Below are positions 9,803 through 22,914 of a stretch of DNA of 64,000 nucleotides, one piece after another. How positions within the stretch are numbered: the stretch's first letter is position 1; every line of letters begins with the position of its first letter. Source of the DNA: Termitomyces sp. T153. Lineage: Eukaryota; Basidiomycota; Agaricomycetes; Agaricales; Lyophyllaceae. The notes beneath the pieces were generated by a model, which worked only from the letters and a program-made list of their open reading frames with translations, searched no databases and was not told the origin of the DNA. The position numbers were made by a program, and so were the translations under genes. Location of the stretch: NCBI GenBank assembly GCA_018296165.2, contig JACKQL020000108.1:62001-126000 (forward strand). The letters are read 5' to 3'.

Positions 9803-11211
9803 TCTCACGGGCCAGCGAAGGGGACAAGCCGCGATTAGCCTCCAGGTAAAGCCTAATGAAAGGTTATAGGAGGGAGAGGAAGGCGGGATGAGTTTCTCAA
9901 CCAAGCGTTTCGGGGACCCCAAAACGCCATGTGTACATGTTCTTTATCGGCGCACGTTGATGATGGAATGTTGGGCAAAATATTTTTTTCTGAGTGGAAG
10001 TCTATCGATGCTTTTTGATCAAACAATATATCAACAGAACCTTGGTTGTCACATGGCGCCCGAACGCCCGCTCAACTCAGTTGTGTATACATTCCAACAC
10101 AGTTTGGGCCGGTCGAAAAACTATATATCAGCACTCAGAGAGGTACGCGTTGGAAGCCAATGGTAAGAAAAATTCAATACGAGATTCAAGCGGACTCCAT
10201 ATGTACAACTGGCCCCAATTCTGTCGCTTTTCAGGGGTGGGGCGACTCGGCTACCCATGTCCGACGGACGAGGACTTTGGAACAGTTTGGAACTAGGATG
10301 GACTCTTAGCCGACCACGTATCTCTGATGGATCGATTGTTGATCTAGTTTTACCACGTGGTCCTCCACTTCTCAATTTGTCACAAACTGCCCGTATACAA
10401 ATTGCCTCCGTTTCATTATGCTTGTTCCTTCATTCACTCAAGCGCACGTCACTGCCCAGTGGATCTCAACCTGAGTATGGATATAGACGAGTGGCATTTA
10501 CGTCTATTGGATTTCTTCACCTTGTGACGAGTGATCAGCTTGAGTATCTGAGCAGTAAGTGTAGGTAGAGTCTTTGATCCAAGCTTTTCTCTCGTTATTG
10601 TTTTCTAGATTGTGCTCGGAGAAGTCGGATCGCAGGTTAGATTGGAAGATCAACGTAACCTCAATTTTCTTTTACGGCAGTCACGGTTTTCTTTGTCTCT
10701 TGGACTCGGATCAACCTTCTGCAGAAGCGGAGTGGTTTGTGTGAAAATACAACTCAGCACTCAAATGTTTTTTGACCAATCCCAGTCATGTTGTTATTGA
10801 GTACACTAATACTTGGATGTACAGTGATATAGTGCGCGGGAACAGTCGTACCTTCATTTCTGTATCCTTCCCACTCTACGAGTCTATCTCTTACTGAACA
10901 GTATGCTGAAGCTTTCATGTCTATTCAGATTCAGGTCGCCTTCTTAGTCGGAGCTCTGGAATCGCGCGTCACAAGGTCGCTCTTACCGCCGGTTTGGCCG
11001 TTATTCTCTTGACTTTCATTATAGATGTGTCCTGAACAAAGCTCGATGGGCGGGCCGGGATTGTGATCTTGACCGCGCCGGGCGGTACTCCTCCAACGTC
11101 CTCGTGGATACTATCGTGTACAGGCTTGTTGGGACGCAATCGCTGTTGTGACTCTGTCTTTACTATAAAATGAATTTGATCAGACACAAAGATTCTCTTC
11201 GTGGGACCACC
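9803..11211. other. No assigned gene; upstream region of the pectinesterase
   Basis: Short + strand ORFs between 9890 and 10800 show no recognisable domain. A TATA-like TACTATAAAA lies at 11161-11170, about 40 nt ahead of the pectinesterase ATG used here. Confidence 0.4.
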
Positions 11212-12452
11212 ATGAAAACTTTCTTATCTTTGTTTCTATTCCCTTTGCTCTTTAATGAAGTTGTGCTCGCTGCCACGCGTACATCTCCTCCTGCTGGTGC
11301 TATCATTGTACGAGCGGGAACAAGCTCCTCAGCGGAGTTTAGCACGTTAGCATCGGCTGTTGCCTCCTTACCCGATGACAGCTCTACGCAGTCGATATTC
11401 ATATACCCCGGACTATATTCCGAACAAGTCGACATCACACGGCCTGGACCCCTCACGGTTAATCTCATTTTTTTGCAGCCCTTTACGTGCTGAGTTTGAT
11501 TCCGAATCCCACAGATTTATGGTTATACCACCGACTCACAGTCCTTTTCTCATAATCAAGTGACCATTCAGGCTGGTGTTGATGCCACATCGGCGGGCTC
11601 AGACGACGCAAGTGGGACCCTTCGTATTCACAAGAATGATTTTAGTATGTACAACGTGAACGTCAAAAACACCTTTGGACCTGGGGTACAAGCAATTGCA
11701 ATAAGCCAATATGGCAGCCGCGTCGGACTTTATGCTTGTGGGTTCTACGGCTATCAGGACACACTCTATGCGAATGAGGGCACACAAGTATACCTTAAAA
11801 GCTACATAGAGGTCCGTCCATCTTAGTTCGCGACTATCACTGCCCTGACTGATCTGTATGATAACTCTGTCTAGGGAGCGGTAGATTTTATCTTTGGACG
11901 TCATGGACTCGCGTTCTTTGGTGGTAACACCATTGCTGTGGCGGGTCCTGGCTGCATCACCGCAAGTGGTCGTATAACCGATGACGATGGCAGCTGTCGG
12001 TCCAACTTTCCACTATATATTTAGATTACTTTACTCATTACAGCACTCTACAACAGACGTTTTCGAGAACAACGAAATCATTCTCGCTTCAGATGCTGTG
12101 AGCGGCACCGCCGACAAGGTATTTTTCGGTCGCCCATGGGGAGGTGAGAGATCGAGTACCTTCACGAACAGTACTAATTGCGCTTTCTTTGATAGAATTT
12201 GCGAAAGTCATATTCAAGCACACAAATGTGACGGCTCCTCTTAACAATGCTCTCTGGTCAATCTGGAACCCTGGCGACGAGCGTATCAGCAACGTGACCC
12301 TGGCCGATTACGAAAGTTTTGGTCCTGGCGTCCAGGATGCAGATAGACCTAGTTTTGTGACAGAACTGACGGACAGCGAGGCGGCTACGTTCGATATCTC
12401 TAGTGCTGTCGGAAGTGATTGGGCAACCTGGGTCGATGCATCCTATCTCTGA
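11212..12452 (+). CDS. Secreted pectinesterase (CE8, pectin methylesterase)
   Basis: Five exons (11212-11457, 11515-11811, 11875-11995, 12057-12143, 12196-12452) give 335 residues, a usual length for fungal CE8 enzymes, which demethylate pectin outside the cell. The start MKTFLSLFLFPLLFNEVVLA is a signal peptide. Family blocks are present in order: NTFGPGVQAIA (Gln), GYQDTLYA (acid/base Asp), GAVDFIFG (nucleophile Asp) and FFGRPWG (Arg). All four introns keep frame; joining exons 3 and 4 restores the GSYVFENN block. An in-frame ATG at 11170 exists, but it overlaps the TATA-like element, so 11212 is preferred. The gene appears intact. Confidence 0.93.
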
Positions 12453-12954
12453 CTTAGAACTTCGAGCCGAGTAGGGAAGATCAGAAGCCAAATTTTCAGG
12501 AATTTTTCAGCCGATGTTGGTGTTAGGCAATATATGGATAATCTCTCAATCCTCGATTATCCATGACGAACAAGCGTTTAAGCGTTTTTTGCATGGGAGC
12601 TGCAAGTTTACGTTTACCCACGTCTGATCTCAACGTGCTAAGTGAATTGTTATAATGGATTTGACCATCTATATGCCACTTTCGGCCTTCAGTACTTACT
12701 AGTCTTACCCTCATTCGGGTCACAGGATGATACTCTTTCTAGAGTATGGGGCTCAAGTTTCCTCTGCAGCCCGACTTTGACGATTTCGCCGAATAGCACG
12801 AACCAATGAGGAGTATTTGATTTGAGATGCATGCATCTCTTCTCAACCAGCGTCGCACACTGGCACGTGTTTCACGTCAAGCCATTATACTTCAATGATG
12901 TTCTTGAATGGGCTGCAGGTTCCCACTAGCACTTGTGCATAGCCATCCGAGTAA
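12453..12954. other. Intergenic between pectinesterase and permease
   Basis: No gene is seen. The stretch includes the probable 3' end of the pectinesterase transcript and the promoter of the next gene. Confidence 0.5.
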
Positions 12955-15373
12955 ATGTCCTCAGAGCCTGAACCTGAAATTGGAAGCAGAATCAAGGAAG
13001 AGGTCAAGCCCCTACCGGATACTGATCTTCTCGCCTCCAAGGAACACATAAGCGGACTATTCACCATTATTGCGGCGGGCTTTGGGTTAGTCAGCGATGG
13101 GTGTAGGTGCCTTTCTTCCTCAAGCTCGGAGAAGACTGAGCTTTGCGACTTCCAGACCAGAGCAGTGTCATGACCATGATTAATGTCCGTCTCGTGTTTT
13201 CTGCGCTGTCGTGGTTACTGAATACATACTCATAGGTCGTTTTTCAAACCCTTTATCCCGTGGCATATACATCCGATGTATCTACACGAGTATCCAACTC
13301 GTTGCTTATTGGTGAGTAATTCCCCGGTCGGTCCGAACACTCGGCCCGTCGCAAATCTCTTCTGTAAGGTGCCATTATTGGTCAGGTTTTCGTAGGACTT
13401 GTTTGTGACCGAATTGGTCGAAAGGCTGGCCTAGTTTTTACAACAGCTCTTATCGTCCTCGGGACAATACTTGCTACTGCTGCTCACGGAGAGGGAGGAA
13501 GTCCCGCGGGCTTGTTTTGGTTCCTGACGTTTGCTCGGTGCGATTTAAACAATTGTAACAATAAGCCTCACTTCACTTCACTTACTCCAACCGCTCACAA
13601 GGGGTATCACTGGTGTTGTGAGTTTCCTTGTTGTTTCTTGGTAATATACCTTCTTCTGTAACCTAACCTCCGATTCAGGGAGTTGGAGGAGAATATCCCG
13701 CTGCTTCTACCAGTGCATCTGAAGCCGCAAACCAAGCATCCGTCCAGACCCGTGGGCCAGGTTTGAGACGGCTTTGTGACTCTAAAAGTGACTGACTCGC
13801 GTCTAGTTTTCCTCATGGTTACGAGCTTTGTTCTTACTGTTAGTCCCAATCTTCTTGTTTCATGTTGGGGTCTGATTAACCCAGCTTGGCGGTTTTTTGG
13901 CGGTCTCTGTATTCTTGGTCGTCCTATCTGCAGCTGGAACAGACCATCTGCAGACCGTCTGGCGTGTCTGCTTTGGGGTTGGTATAGTTTTGCCTTTGGC
14001 AGTATTCTACTTCCGTCTACGGATGGTTCACTCCAAGCTCTACCGTGATGGAGCAATCAAGCGTGAGACTACAGCACTGCCTACAGCTTTTCTTTCTGAA
14101 CTTCTCTTGGTCTTCAGGCCGTGTACCCTACATGTTGGTCATCAAGCGGTACTGGTGGTCCCTCATTGGAACCTGTGGCTCATGGTGCGTCACACTAACC
14201 CTTTTGTCTGACAACTTACATCCTGACCCAAAACATCAGGTTTATTTTTGACTTTGTAAGAGGTCACATATGTCTCGAATGATATAAATTTACGGTCAGT
14301 GTCAACAGGTCAGTGCTCCGAATGGTGTGTTTTCGGGTACGATTATATCAAGTGTCATTCACGATAGGTCTATAAAACGGACCGCTGAATGGCAACTTCT
14401 GCTTGGATCGATGGCCTTGCCTGGAATTCTTGCCGGTGCCTTGCTTTGTAATAAAATGGGTCGAAGAAACACTGTCAGTCTTTTGATTGCCAACTTCATT
14501 TAGCCCACCCCATGTTTCCAGATGATGCTTGGATTTAGCGGCTATCTCGTATTTGGTCAGTACTCTTCTTAATTGCGTTCAAAATAGTGTCCGACGTCAT
14601 GCTCGCGGTGTCTAGGCCTCATTATTGGCTTAAGCTACGATAAGATCACCAAGATTGTTCCCTTGTTTGTTGTTTTGTATGTGTCAGGTCTCAACTACAC
14701 ACGAAGGATCCCACTACTGATATCAATTTGATTGTTTTATGTGCCGTATTTTAGTTATGGACTCATGCAATCTATTGCTGCTTTGGTATGAATCGGCTTC
14801 CTTTGGATGCTACTACTAGTGGTGTTGACAAACATAGGGACCCGGCAACATGTTGGGACTTGTAAGTGCAGAGTGAGTGGAAATGATGTTTGCAGTGGTT
14901 CCACCTTGATCTTCTCGTCTGCATAGGTCGTATGCTACACCTGTGAGGTAAGCAGTCCCATGCTTGGAATCAGATTCCCTAGTATACCATAAAAACAGAG
15001 GAACCTGCTATGGTCTGTCTGCTGCAATCGGGAAAGCCGGTGCTGCCGTGGGCACACAAGCTTTCACGCCAATCCAAGTCAATCTCGGGAAAAAGTAAGA
15101 CTCATGGTTGTCAAGTCACCCCAAGACTTGCTGATTGAACGTATAGATGGACATTCATCATTGCAGGCAAGCTGATAGCGGTCATGTCAAGCGACCTGAA
15201 TGATCTAGACCATTTAAACAGCTATTTGTGGTATAAGTGGAGTATTGACCACATTCTCTTTTGTACCAGATATGACAGGAGTAGACTTTTCGGAAGAAGA
15301 TGCGAAGTTCATGGAATTCCTTGCAGAGAACGGATGGAATGGGGAAGTTGGGGATGAGGATAGTAAATCCTAG
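12955..15373 (+). CDS. MFS glycerophosphodiester/phosphate permease (GIT1-like)
   Basis: A heavily split gene (about 16 introns). Early exons are 12955-13102, 13156-13184 and 13236-13311; the last begins at 15222. Reading across exons gives the PHS/GIT1 branch of the major facilitator superfamily: GFGLVSDGYQSSVMTMINVVF, LYPVAYTSDVSTRVSNSLLIG, GLVCDRIGRKAGL (the MFS loop 2-3 signature), ITGVGVGGEYPAASTSASEAAN, SLIGTCGSW, AEWQLLLGSMALPGILAG, YGLMQSIAALGPGNMLGL and ESYATPVRGTCYGLSAAIGKAGAAVG. The acidic tail after PDMTGVDFSEED is also typical. Members import glycerophosphoinositol/glycerophosphocholine or phosphate at the plasma membrane with proton symport; the exact substrate is inferred. One intron (15167-15221) uses a GC donor. 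Confidence 0.9.
15167..15221 (+). other. GC-AG intron in the permease gene
   Basis: Donor G|GCAAGC and acceptor AACAG. Removing it joins TFIIA to AICGISGVLTTFSFVPDMTG in frame, the expected last helix, whereas reading through hits a stop. Confidence 0.75.
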
Positions 15374-16841
15374 GCTGGATTTGCGAAGATGAAATTCATG
15401 TGTATGTGTCATGGTACAAGATTGGTTGCAATGTACCCTTTGTAGTCACTTTCGAAATTCCTAGTTGACATGAGTGATATGATTGTCTTTCAATTAAGCC
15501 CTCTTTTTTTCTTATTTTCTCGAGACTCATAGCCGATACTTATGTTTGGAGGAAAATTCGAGACCAACCAGATCCGACACACACTGTGTCGTGTCTGATA
15601 TATTCTCGGGAAATTCGACAGGAAGATGATTACTTACTAGTTCAATTCTCTCTCTATTAGCCGGACGTGGACCAAATGACCACACGAAAACAGTGAAAAT
15701 AACAGGACACTCAAATCAGTCTTGGTTCCTTGAGTTTCCATCAAGAACTTGACGCGACCGCGGGCGCGTTGAGGGGTGACGGGTGATGCGCGCGAGTAAA
15801 TCGTGATCGTGGACAAGCACATTGAAAAAATGGTTGCTCTTATGCAGCATAGGTAGAGATATCGATCTAACATAGTAACGATGCGGAATTTAAGCTCACA
15901 TAATCCATAGGGTCAATGACTATTGGCGTAAGTCAAAATCAAAGTCTTCTATTGGATGGACTGACAATGACTGACGAGTGTATGATATCTGTATTGTGGA
16001 TAAGACACCTCAATTTTTTTTTTGGTCGAGACCTTTCTGATATTGCTCCCCAGGTGTTCTCCAACATCAACTAGTCGGCCGACAATCGCGATACAAGGCG
16101 TGTAGTTGCAGCACGTTGATATGCAGTTCAATGCTATGTTTCTGAGTCCATGGATCATATTGCATTCATTTGACATGTTCACATTCTACTTACAGATGAA
16201 TATACGAACTTCAGCGCAACTTCATCTTTTGGATTTCACGAATCTGACGACGTCGATTGTATCCTGATCCCACGTTTCTCCTTCCCTTTGCGCATCTGGG
16301 ATACACTTCAAACACCAGAAACCGGGATATACCTTTTGTCGACTAGGATATCTTGACCCTACTGTTTTGCTTATGGTTCAGGAAGATGTTAAACTTAGAA
16401 ATCGCAGATTGCAACTTCTCGCCAGTAGAATTGGAGTTGCTCAATTGAACACAGCGCGACAGATGCTCGATTTATTGGGGAAGAATATAGTTATCCCTGG
16501 GATTGAAATGCTCGAATTGTCAGATTCTTGTCACTCAAGAATTGAATGAGACAGTATTGATGGGAAATCAACTCGTCCAGGAAACCATTGTGAGAAGGTG
16601 TATAGTCACTGGAGATCCGATGGCTGTGAAGCGTTACCTACTCTTCTGGGAAATCGTACGTTCATCGATGATGTCTTTGCATTTTAAATCACGATCAGGG
16701 TCCGATGTGATGATTTTCTCGTTTTGCCACTTCGGTATACAGGTCTATGGACCGACGTTAGCTTGTTACATCCTCGCTAAAAGCCATTATGAGTAAACAA
16801 TCAAAAAGACAACAAATGAGGTATGGACATACTCCTCGACG
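15374..16841. other. No assigned gene
   Basis: AT-rich intergenic DNA. Short + strand ORFs at 16367-16796 begin with plausible ATGs but match nothing I know and do not join by good splice sites. The right end overlaps the 3' side of NOP12. Confidence 0.4.
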
Positions 16842-18898
16842 CTACCCCGAAGTCCCACCCTTCTTGCCGTTCCGCCTCATCAGACTCTTCTCGCTCCTGA
16901 CTCTCCCCTTCTTAGTCCCGGTATTGATCTTTTTCTTCGCCGCCTCTCCCGCCCCCTTCCTCACTCGTTCTCTCACCTTTTCCTTACCCTGTATCTTAAT
17001 GCCCGACATCCCCATTCTTGCCTTCTTCTTTGCCAGTCTTCTCGCTACACGGTCCGCGTCTGAGGACTTGTATTGCTTCCGTGCATCTTTGGAGAGGTGC
17101 GCGAGCTTTTCGCCAAGAGAGGGGTCTCCCTTGGGCACGACGATCGGTGTGGAGCGTTTCGCAGCAGTGGAGGAGTTAGAAGTAGCTTTATCCTTGGGCT
17201 TGGAGGCGGTGACTTGGCGCGTTGAGACGGAGGAACCGGGGAGGGTGCGGCAGCGCTGAACACGGAGCTTGCGCTTAGCAAACTTAAGCTTGATGGGTTC
17301 AAGGGCTACGACTTCGTCGACACATGCGTGGTCCTACATGCGAAGTCAGTAGCTGGTCGTCGTGAGAAGAGCGGGAACGTACAATGAATTGGACATATGC
17401 AAATCCTTTTCCAAGTTGTGTATCCTTGTCACGCACGATGCGCACGCGGACAACCCAAGAGTTTGCCTTCTTTATCCCACCTGCTTCAGTATCTCTCTCA
17501 CCGGCAGGGGGTGTTCCTCTCTCTGAAGTGACTATACCCTCAAAGAATGCGCGTAGATCCTCCTCCTTGCTCGCGAAATCTAGGTTGCCCACAAACACGG
17601 TCGACTTTGGGTCGGCGCCAACAATATCCACGTCCGCCTCCTCATCAAGTTTTGGTAGAACCTTCCTCCCTACTAAGTCGACGCGAATGACACGGTCCAT
17701 GAACGTGCTCCCGTCGCATGCACGAACCGCTTGTCGTGCAGCCTCATACGGGTCAAGCACTGGTGGCGGTGGCGGGAGATTTTTAGGACGGTTCTCCGCA
17801 GGGACAGGATGGGCAAAGACGATGTATGCGTTGACAGTGTCGGCTTCAGAGTGGAACTCGTGGTTGATAAAGGCGATTTTCTTCTTCTGACTTGGGTTGA
17901 GGTATTTCTTCTCGTCACTGGGCCCCTCTTCGTCTTTATCCTTCTGTGATAAGCGCCAGGTCGATGTGCGGTCGATGTCGCGTTGGCGTGCTGATTTGGG
18001 AATTGTAGATGCATTTTTAGGGTCGGCTTTGCCTTTGAGGGTGTCGTCGTCGGGAAGCTTTGATGTGGGAGCTTGAAAGGGTACAGAGCGAAAACGGGTA
18101 GATTCGATTTTAGCTGTGGGTATATGTGAAAGAATGTGTCGATGTAATTGTCTGAGAAGAGGCTGGAAAGAAATCAAGATACGAACGAACGAAATAGAAC
18201 ACGTTGAACTCACCTTTTTTTGAGCGACGTCGACTGCTATGTTGCCCACAAAGATTGTTCGTTGATCTCTGAGTTCAGATGTCTCGTCTGCAGGCACGTA
18301 CTTGACCTTTGGCCCAGACCGAGACGCCTTTTTCGCCTTCGTCACGGTCTCGTGCTCGATGGGCCTCTCAGCCCCACCACCACTAGCATCTAAATCCGGA
18401 GCATCCAGATCGTCGGGAGATTTGTGAGTATCCAGATAGGCTTTTTCCAAATCAGAGTTCTCGTCCTCATCCTCAGCAGGCTCAACTTGCTTAGCTTGGC
18501 CCTTCGTGTTCTTCCCACCCTTGGCTTTCTTGTCTTTCAGGGCTTTTTCCGAGGCTTGATTATTGGAAGGGTTAGTCTTGGCCCGTTTCTTCGACTCTAG
18601 AGTGTCTGTCAAATCCGATATGGATTTACGTTTCTTGGTGGTGTCTCTCGAAAAGTCTGATATTGGGATCGGCGTAACTTGGCCTATTGGCTTAGAGATC
18701 GGAAAAAGAAACCATTAAAATCTTGAGAGCAGGCTAAACGAATTTGATCAACCTTAGAAGCGACAGGCTAGTAGATAGATTGAAACCATTGAATTCAATT
18801 TCCACCTCAAATTGATAGAAACTCACCTTTACAGTGAATAGGGCATCTAGCTCAGTATCAACAGTTTTGTTCCCTCCGAGCAGCGTCGCGAGATTCAT
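16842..18898 (-). CDS. NOP12: NOP12-like nucleolar RNA-binding protein
   Basis: Four exons (18898-18827, 18690-18214, 18162-17383, 17333-16842), all in frame, give about 606 residues. The start MNLATLLGG...ELDALFTVK resembles the Nop12 N-terminus. A Lys/Glu-rich linker precedes two RRMs: the first begins at QRTIFVGNI (RNP2-like) and is interrupted by an intron; the second contains STVFVGNLDF and GKGFAYVQF (RNP1). The Lys/Arg-rich tail is typical of nucleolar proteins. Nop12 is needed for 5.8S rRNA maturation in the pre-60S particle in yeast. The protein is longer than the yeast one (459 aa) because of the N-terminal linker and tail. The neighbouring genes are unrelated in function. Confidence 0.88.
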
Positions 18899-20375
18899 TA
18901 GGCGGCTCGTTTCCCCTATGGTATACTCGTCAAAGTATCCAAGAACGACTCAAAAAAGTTGCAGAGCGAATTAGACAGTCACGTTCTGTCACATTTCATT
19001 ATAATTAGTCCTAGTTTTCGGCTTCAATTATCGACTCAACATCGAGCACTTTTGCTGATGTGTTCCTTGAGCTTGAATTTCCTATGCGCAGTTTCGCCTC
19101 TCTTAAATTCAGCAGCTCTTAAAGCTTCTCATAGCGTAGAAACATGGCATCAATATTCGATGGTGGTGAATTCTTCTGAGGCTAACGAGTAGAGTTCTGT
19201 CCGTTTCAAGGATACTGTAATCAATAATAGTTCTACTCATTCTCCTCTGATTACCCTATCTGCAGACGAAGAAAGAGTGAGCACAATTGAACTTCCTGCG
19301 TACAGCTCAACCGCCTTTGAAACTCTTTGCACAGTAGGATCCGGTTGCCTTCCGACCCGTATCGATGTCTCTCTTGCCATCTCCATCGCATCATTCGCCG
19401 CAGCCTCCGACCCCTCGTCCTCCCCCGCACTTGATGAATCCATAGAACAACAAGGCCCTTTCATGATCAGAAAACGCATGTCCGCGCTCTGCGTCACGTG
19501 ATCCAACTTCATTCCTGGCAAGTCTCAATTGCATTGTAGCACAACTTTCCACCCGAATTATGGTCATTGATCCTGCGATACGTCCAGGATGCACAATTAG
19601 CGAGATCGGCGAGCATCAACCGCACCATAGTCATGAACCACCTCTCAAGTTGACTCGTCTCCATTTTTTGAGAGAATCGAGTCCTTTCGGTGGGGATTCT
19701 TCGACTAATTTATAGGAGTCCGAACTCTAGTCTGATATCGTCTATATAAAAGATATCCACCCATTGCTAGTAAAATTCGAGCTGCGAAAATTGCGACAGT
19801 CTTCACATGAAGGGCTATCAAAATTGTCAAAATTCCTGTACCACATCGACCTCCTAGAAAAACGTTCAGGACACGTATGATGGAAATACTTGCCGGAGGA
19901 AGACAATGAGTGCGTCCTTATGTGAAAGGAGGTTGCAGAATGCAATCGTCTCACTTGGCATTGGAGGAACAGCGCTCTATATGAGGGACGCAACAAGAAA
20001 TGGGACGCAACAAGAAACTAATCGACGTCAGGATATTTGTCAAATTAGTCCAATAGGCTGTCGCTTGCTATGGTGCTCCTTCCCATTGTCTCGGAGAGCC
20101 TCGAGTCATTCACTCTTGAGGTATACGCTCCTGTCGAGTCATTTTTGGGACTCTATCCCAGCATCTTTGATCTACCCAACCTCCGACAAGTCTACATCGC
20201 CATAGGTACGGCGAAAAGCATTTCAGCCGAACCAAGACTCGGGACGATTGTCGAGAGGGTGACATTCAAGAGGTCCGTGTTTGTCAATTTCAATTCCGTT
20301 CCGAAGAGGCAGATAGCGCACACTTGCGCAATGTACGTGTATATATATATTTCTGACCGTTCGGATCTCTTGCTC
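18899..20375. other. No assigned gene
   Basis: Contains short ORFs on both strands, for example 90 codons on the - strand starting at ATG 19512 and rich in Ser/Ala/Glu, with no recognisable domain. A short (TA)n tract lies near 20340. Nothing could be supported as a gene. Confidence 0.4.
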
Positions 20376-21165
20376 CTAATTTCTTGCTGATACCAAAATG
20401 CCGAATACAATGATAATGATGATTGCGACGACGATAGAGACCGCTCCGAGGGAAAATCGAGTGACAGGGAACTTCCCTTCAGTGAGGAGTTTCTGTATGA
20501 GAAAGAATCGGCGAATGCCTGTCAAAAAGTAGCATTCTTATGATGTTCGACATGAGTAGAGGGTATGAACGAACCGATTGCAAGCACGACAAGACCAAAG
20601 ATGACGAATGTCGCACCAAGAGGTCGAGCAAATTGCCGGATACGGTTTAGTGTGGTGCTCACAGAAACATTGACGGACGCCACGGCGAAAAGTTGGACGA
20701 GAGCTTGAAAAGTTGTTAACAAGGTGATATCCGCTGAGAGGAATGACGTCACATACCAACACCAGTTGAAGCCAGAAGGAGACTGGTACGAATGTACGCC
20801 AAAAAGGTACGCTCCGATGCGAGGTGATCTCGCGCTACGCTTCCTGAATTCTCGAGAATAAGCGTAGGATGAAAGATCCCCTTGAGTTGAGGCAATCGCA
20901 GCTTTTTCCCCCTTTTACGAGACTTTCTGCGTCCAGATTCTTGTGTATCCGAAAGGGATTCTCGAGAGACCTCCACAGAAGAGAGGTTGGTGGGCTGCAT
21001 GTCATGTACCTTGTTCTCAGCATCGGTATTTCGCCGTTCAGAGTGGGATGTTCCAGGCGGGGCACGCTCAGAAACAGGAGGCGGTGGTGGCTTGTTCTCA
21101 AGTAGTTGCGGTAACGGTTGTGAAAGAACGGGAGGTAATTGAGAGCTCGACTCCTGGCTCGACAT
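20376..21165 (-). CDS. DUF202 small membrane protein
   Basis: Three exons (21165-20757, 20703-20575, 20518-20376) encode 226 residues in a continuous frame. The first 110 residues are Pro/Ser/charge-rich and disordered. The DUF202 block follows: ARDHLASERTFLAYIRTSLLLASTGVALVQLF, then a second helix (FVIFGLVVLAIG) and a third (SIVVAIIIIIVFGILV), the three-helix layout of the family. DUF202 is shared with the Vtc1-type polyphosphate polymerase subunits and small fungal YidH-like proteins; the function here is unknown. The ATG at 21165 (MSSQESSS) is used; the longer frame starts at a non-ATG codon. Confidence 0.85.
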
Positions 21166-21544
21166 GTTAAACTCACGTTGCTTGCTTTGAGTCACCTTCA
21201 GAAGCATCGGAACTTCGGACGAAAACTAACGTGGTTTTTTATCCCCTTAGATGGAAATCCCAGAAAATGTCAAGAGAAGTTGTTGCTTGCTATAAGCAAG
21301 TGTACGGCACTTGTTAAGCTGAAGCGCTGGAGCATCAAGCATCTTGCGTCTCTAATGAACAGATTTGTGGTTACACCCATGGTTCATGATGTTAAGAATT
21401 GTCAACAAATCCATCACGACATAATCAGGACATCAATGTCAGAGCGTATTAAGTCAGCATCTCTGATCGGTCGCTGGACGAGCAATTTCGCCAAAGGTCG
21501 ACGTCTGCACTCCAAAGGTCGACGTCTGCTCTCTGGGACACGCA

Positions 21545-22789
21545 ATGATCAGCGGCGATGTAAAGCCAACATTTCTCCAATCACTGATGGTGTGTATGTA
21601 CCCATACACACTTTCTCTTGCGAATGTTCAATTTCTACATTTTACAGGCTGGTGGTGCAGCAGGAACTTCTGTTGACCTACTCTTTTTCCCTATTGATAC
21701 CGTAAAAACGCGACTACAATCTGCTCAGGGATTTGCGCGTGCGGGTGGGTTAAGTGGGATATACAAAGGCGTTGGTAGTGTCGTTGTAGGCAGTGCGCCG
21801 GGAGGTGAGTTTCATTCTCATCGGCTATCCCACAGAAAAAGGTGTTGAATCGTTATATTATAGCTGCTGTCTTCTTCTCCACCTATGACACTATGAAGAA
21901 GCATTCACCTTTACCTGAAAATCTGGCACCGCTCAGTCACATGCTTTCTGCATCTGTGGGTGAAGTTGTACGACCTTTCTCAATTCTTGCTCGTGTACCG
22001 CGATTTTCATTCCTTTGCCTGAACCTTCATTCAGGCCGCATGCTTGATACGTGTCCCGACGGAAGTTATCAAAACTAGGACTCAAACAATGACTTACGGT
22101 GCCCTGGGCAAGTCATCACTCGCGGCGGCGAAGCAGGTGTTATTGAATGATGGATGGACCGGGTTCTATCGAGGGTTTGGGTCAACTATCATGCGGGAGG
22201 TAAGTTGCGAAGCGAACCACAAACGATCGTGTCATTCACTTCTGGGCATGCATCACTTTGACATCGCCTTGCCATTCACATCTTTTAAATTGGAGAACGT
22301 CATTTTCTGACACCATTATTGTCATCCTGCAATTCCCCGAATGTCGCTGACACTGCCTTTCGCAGATTCCGTTCACATCCCTCCAGTTTCCCCTGTACGA
22401 ACTCCTCAAAGCACAGCTATCCAAACAACTAGACCGAAAACCTCTATACGCGCATGAAGCGGCTATATGCGGTAGCATTGCAGGGGGAACAGCCGCAGCG
22501 CTCACAACACCTCTTGACGTGCTCAAAACACGTGTTATGCTCGATCTCCGGGTGTGATCACATCTTATATGCTTGTTATTCAGTGCTCATGACTACACAG
22601 AACCCCTCCAAAGGACAGTTTCCGTCTCTCAGTCGCCGTTTCAGAGATATATATGTAAATGAAGGTATACGTGCTCTTTTCTCAGGTGTTGTGCCTCGGA
22701 CAATGTGGATATCAGCAGGAGGTGCAGTGTTCCTTGGTGTATACGAATGGGTAGTCCACGGGCTGATATCCTATCATAAATACCCATGA
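21545..22789 (+). CDS. Mitochondrial S-adenosylmethionine carrier
   Basis: Six exons (21545-21589, 21648-21804, 21864-21967, 22035-22199, 22366-22551, 22601-22789) give 281 residues, the standard length of the mitochondrial carrier family. The three carrier repeats are visible through their P-x-[DE]-x-[IVL]-K-x-R signatures: [24 protein letters not shown] and [12 protein letters not shown]. The second signature with Glu and the [16 protein letters not shown] block are characteristic of the PET8/SAM-carrier group, which exchanges cytosolic S-adenosylmethionine for matrix S-adenosylhomocysteine across the inner membrane. The first exon is only 15 codons. All joins keep frame and the gene looks intact. 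It is transcribed divergently from the DUF202 gene, with about 380 nt between starts. Confidence 0.92.
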
Positions 22790-22914
22790 TATATCATTAT
22801 TTTACACATTAGTGCCATATAGAATTTTGTGTAGTAGAAGTATACATAATTTCCGGGTATTGAGGGAGTGTGGGTATCGTCAAATCATTATAACTGGATT
22901 GCACTACGGTAAAC

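Noticed and set aside
11170..11211. Upstream in-frame ATG of the pectinesterase
   Set aside because: It overlaps the TATA-like element and would place a charged stretch before the signal peptide; ATG 11212 gives a clean signal peptide.
17384..17949. + strand ORF of 168 codons
   Set aside because: It is antisense to the NOP12 RRM exon, which carries clear RNP motifs.
19237..19512. 90-codon - strand ORF
   Set aside because: It starts with ATG but has no domain, no flanking exons and a plausible ORF on the opposite strand; support is too weak.
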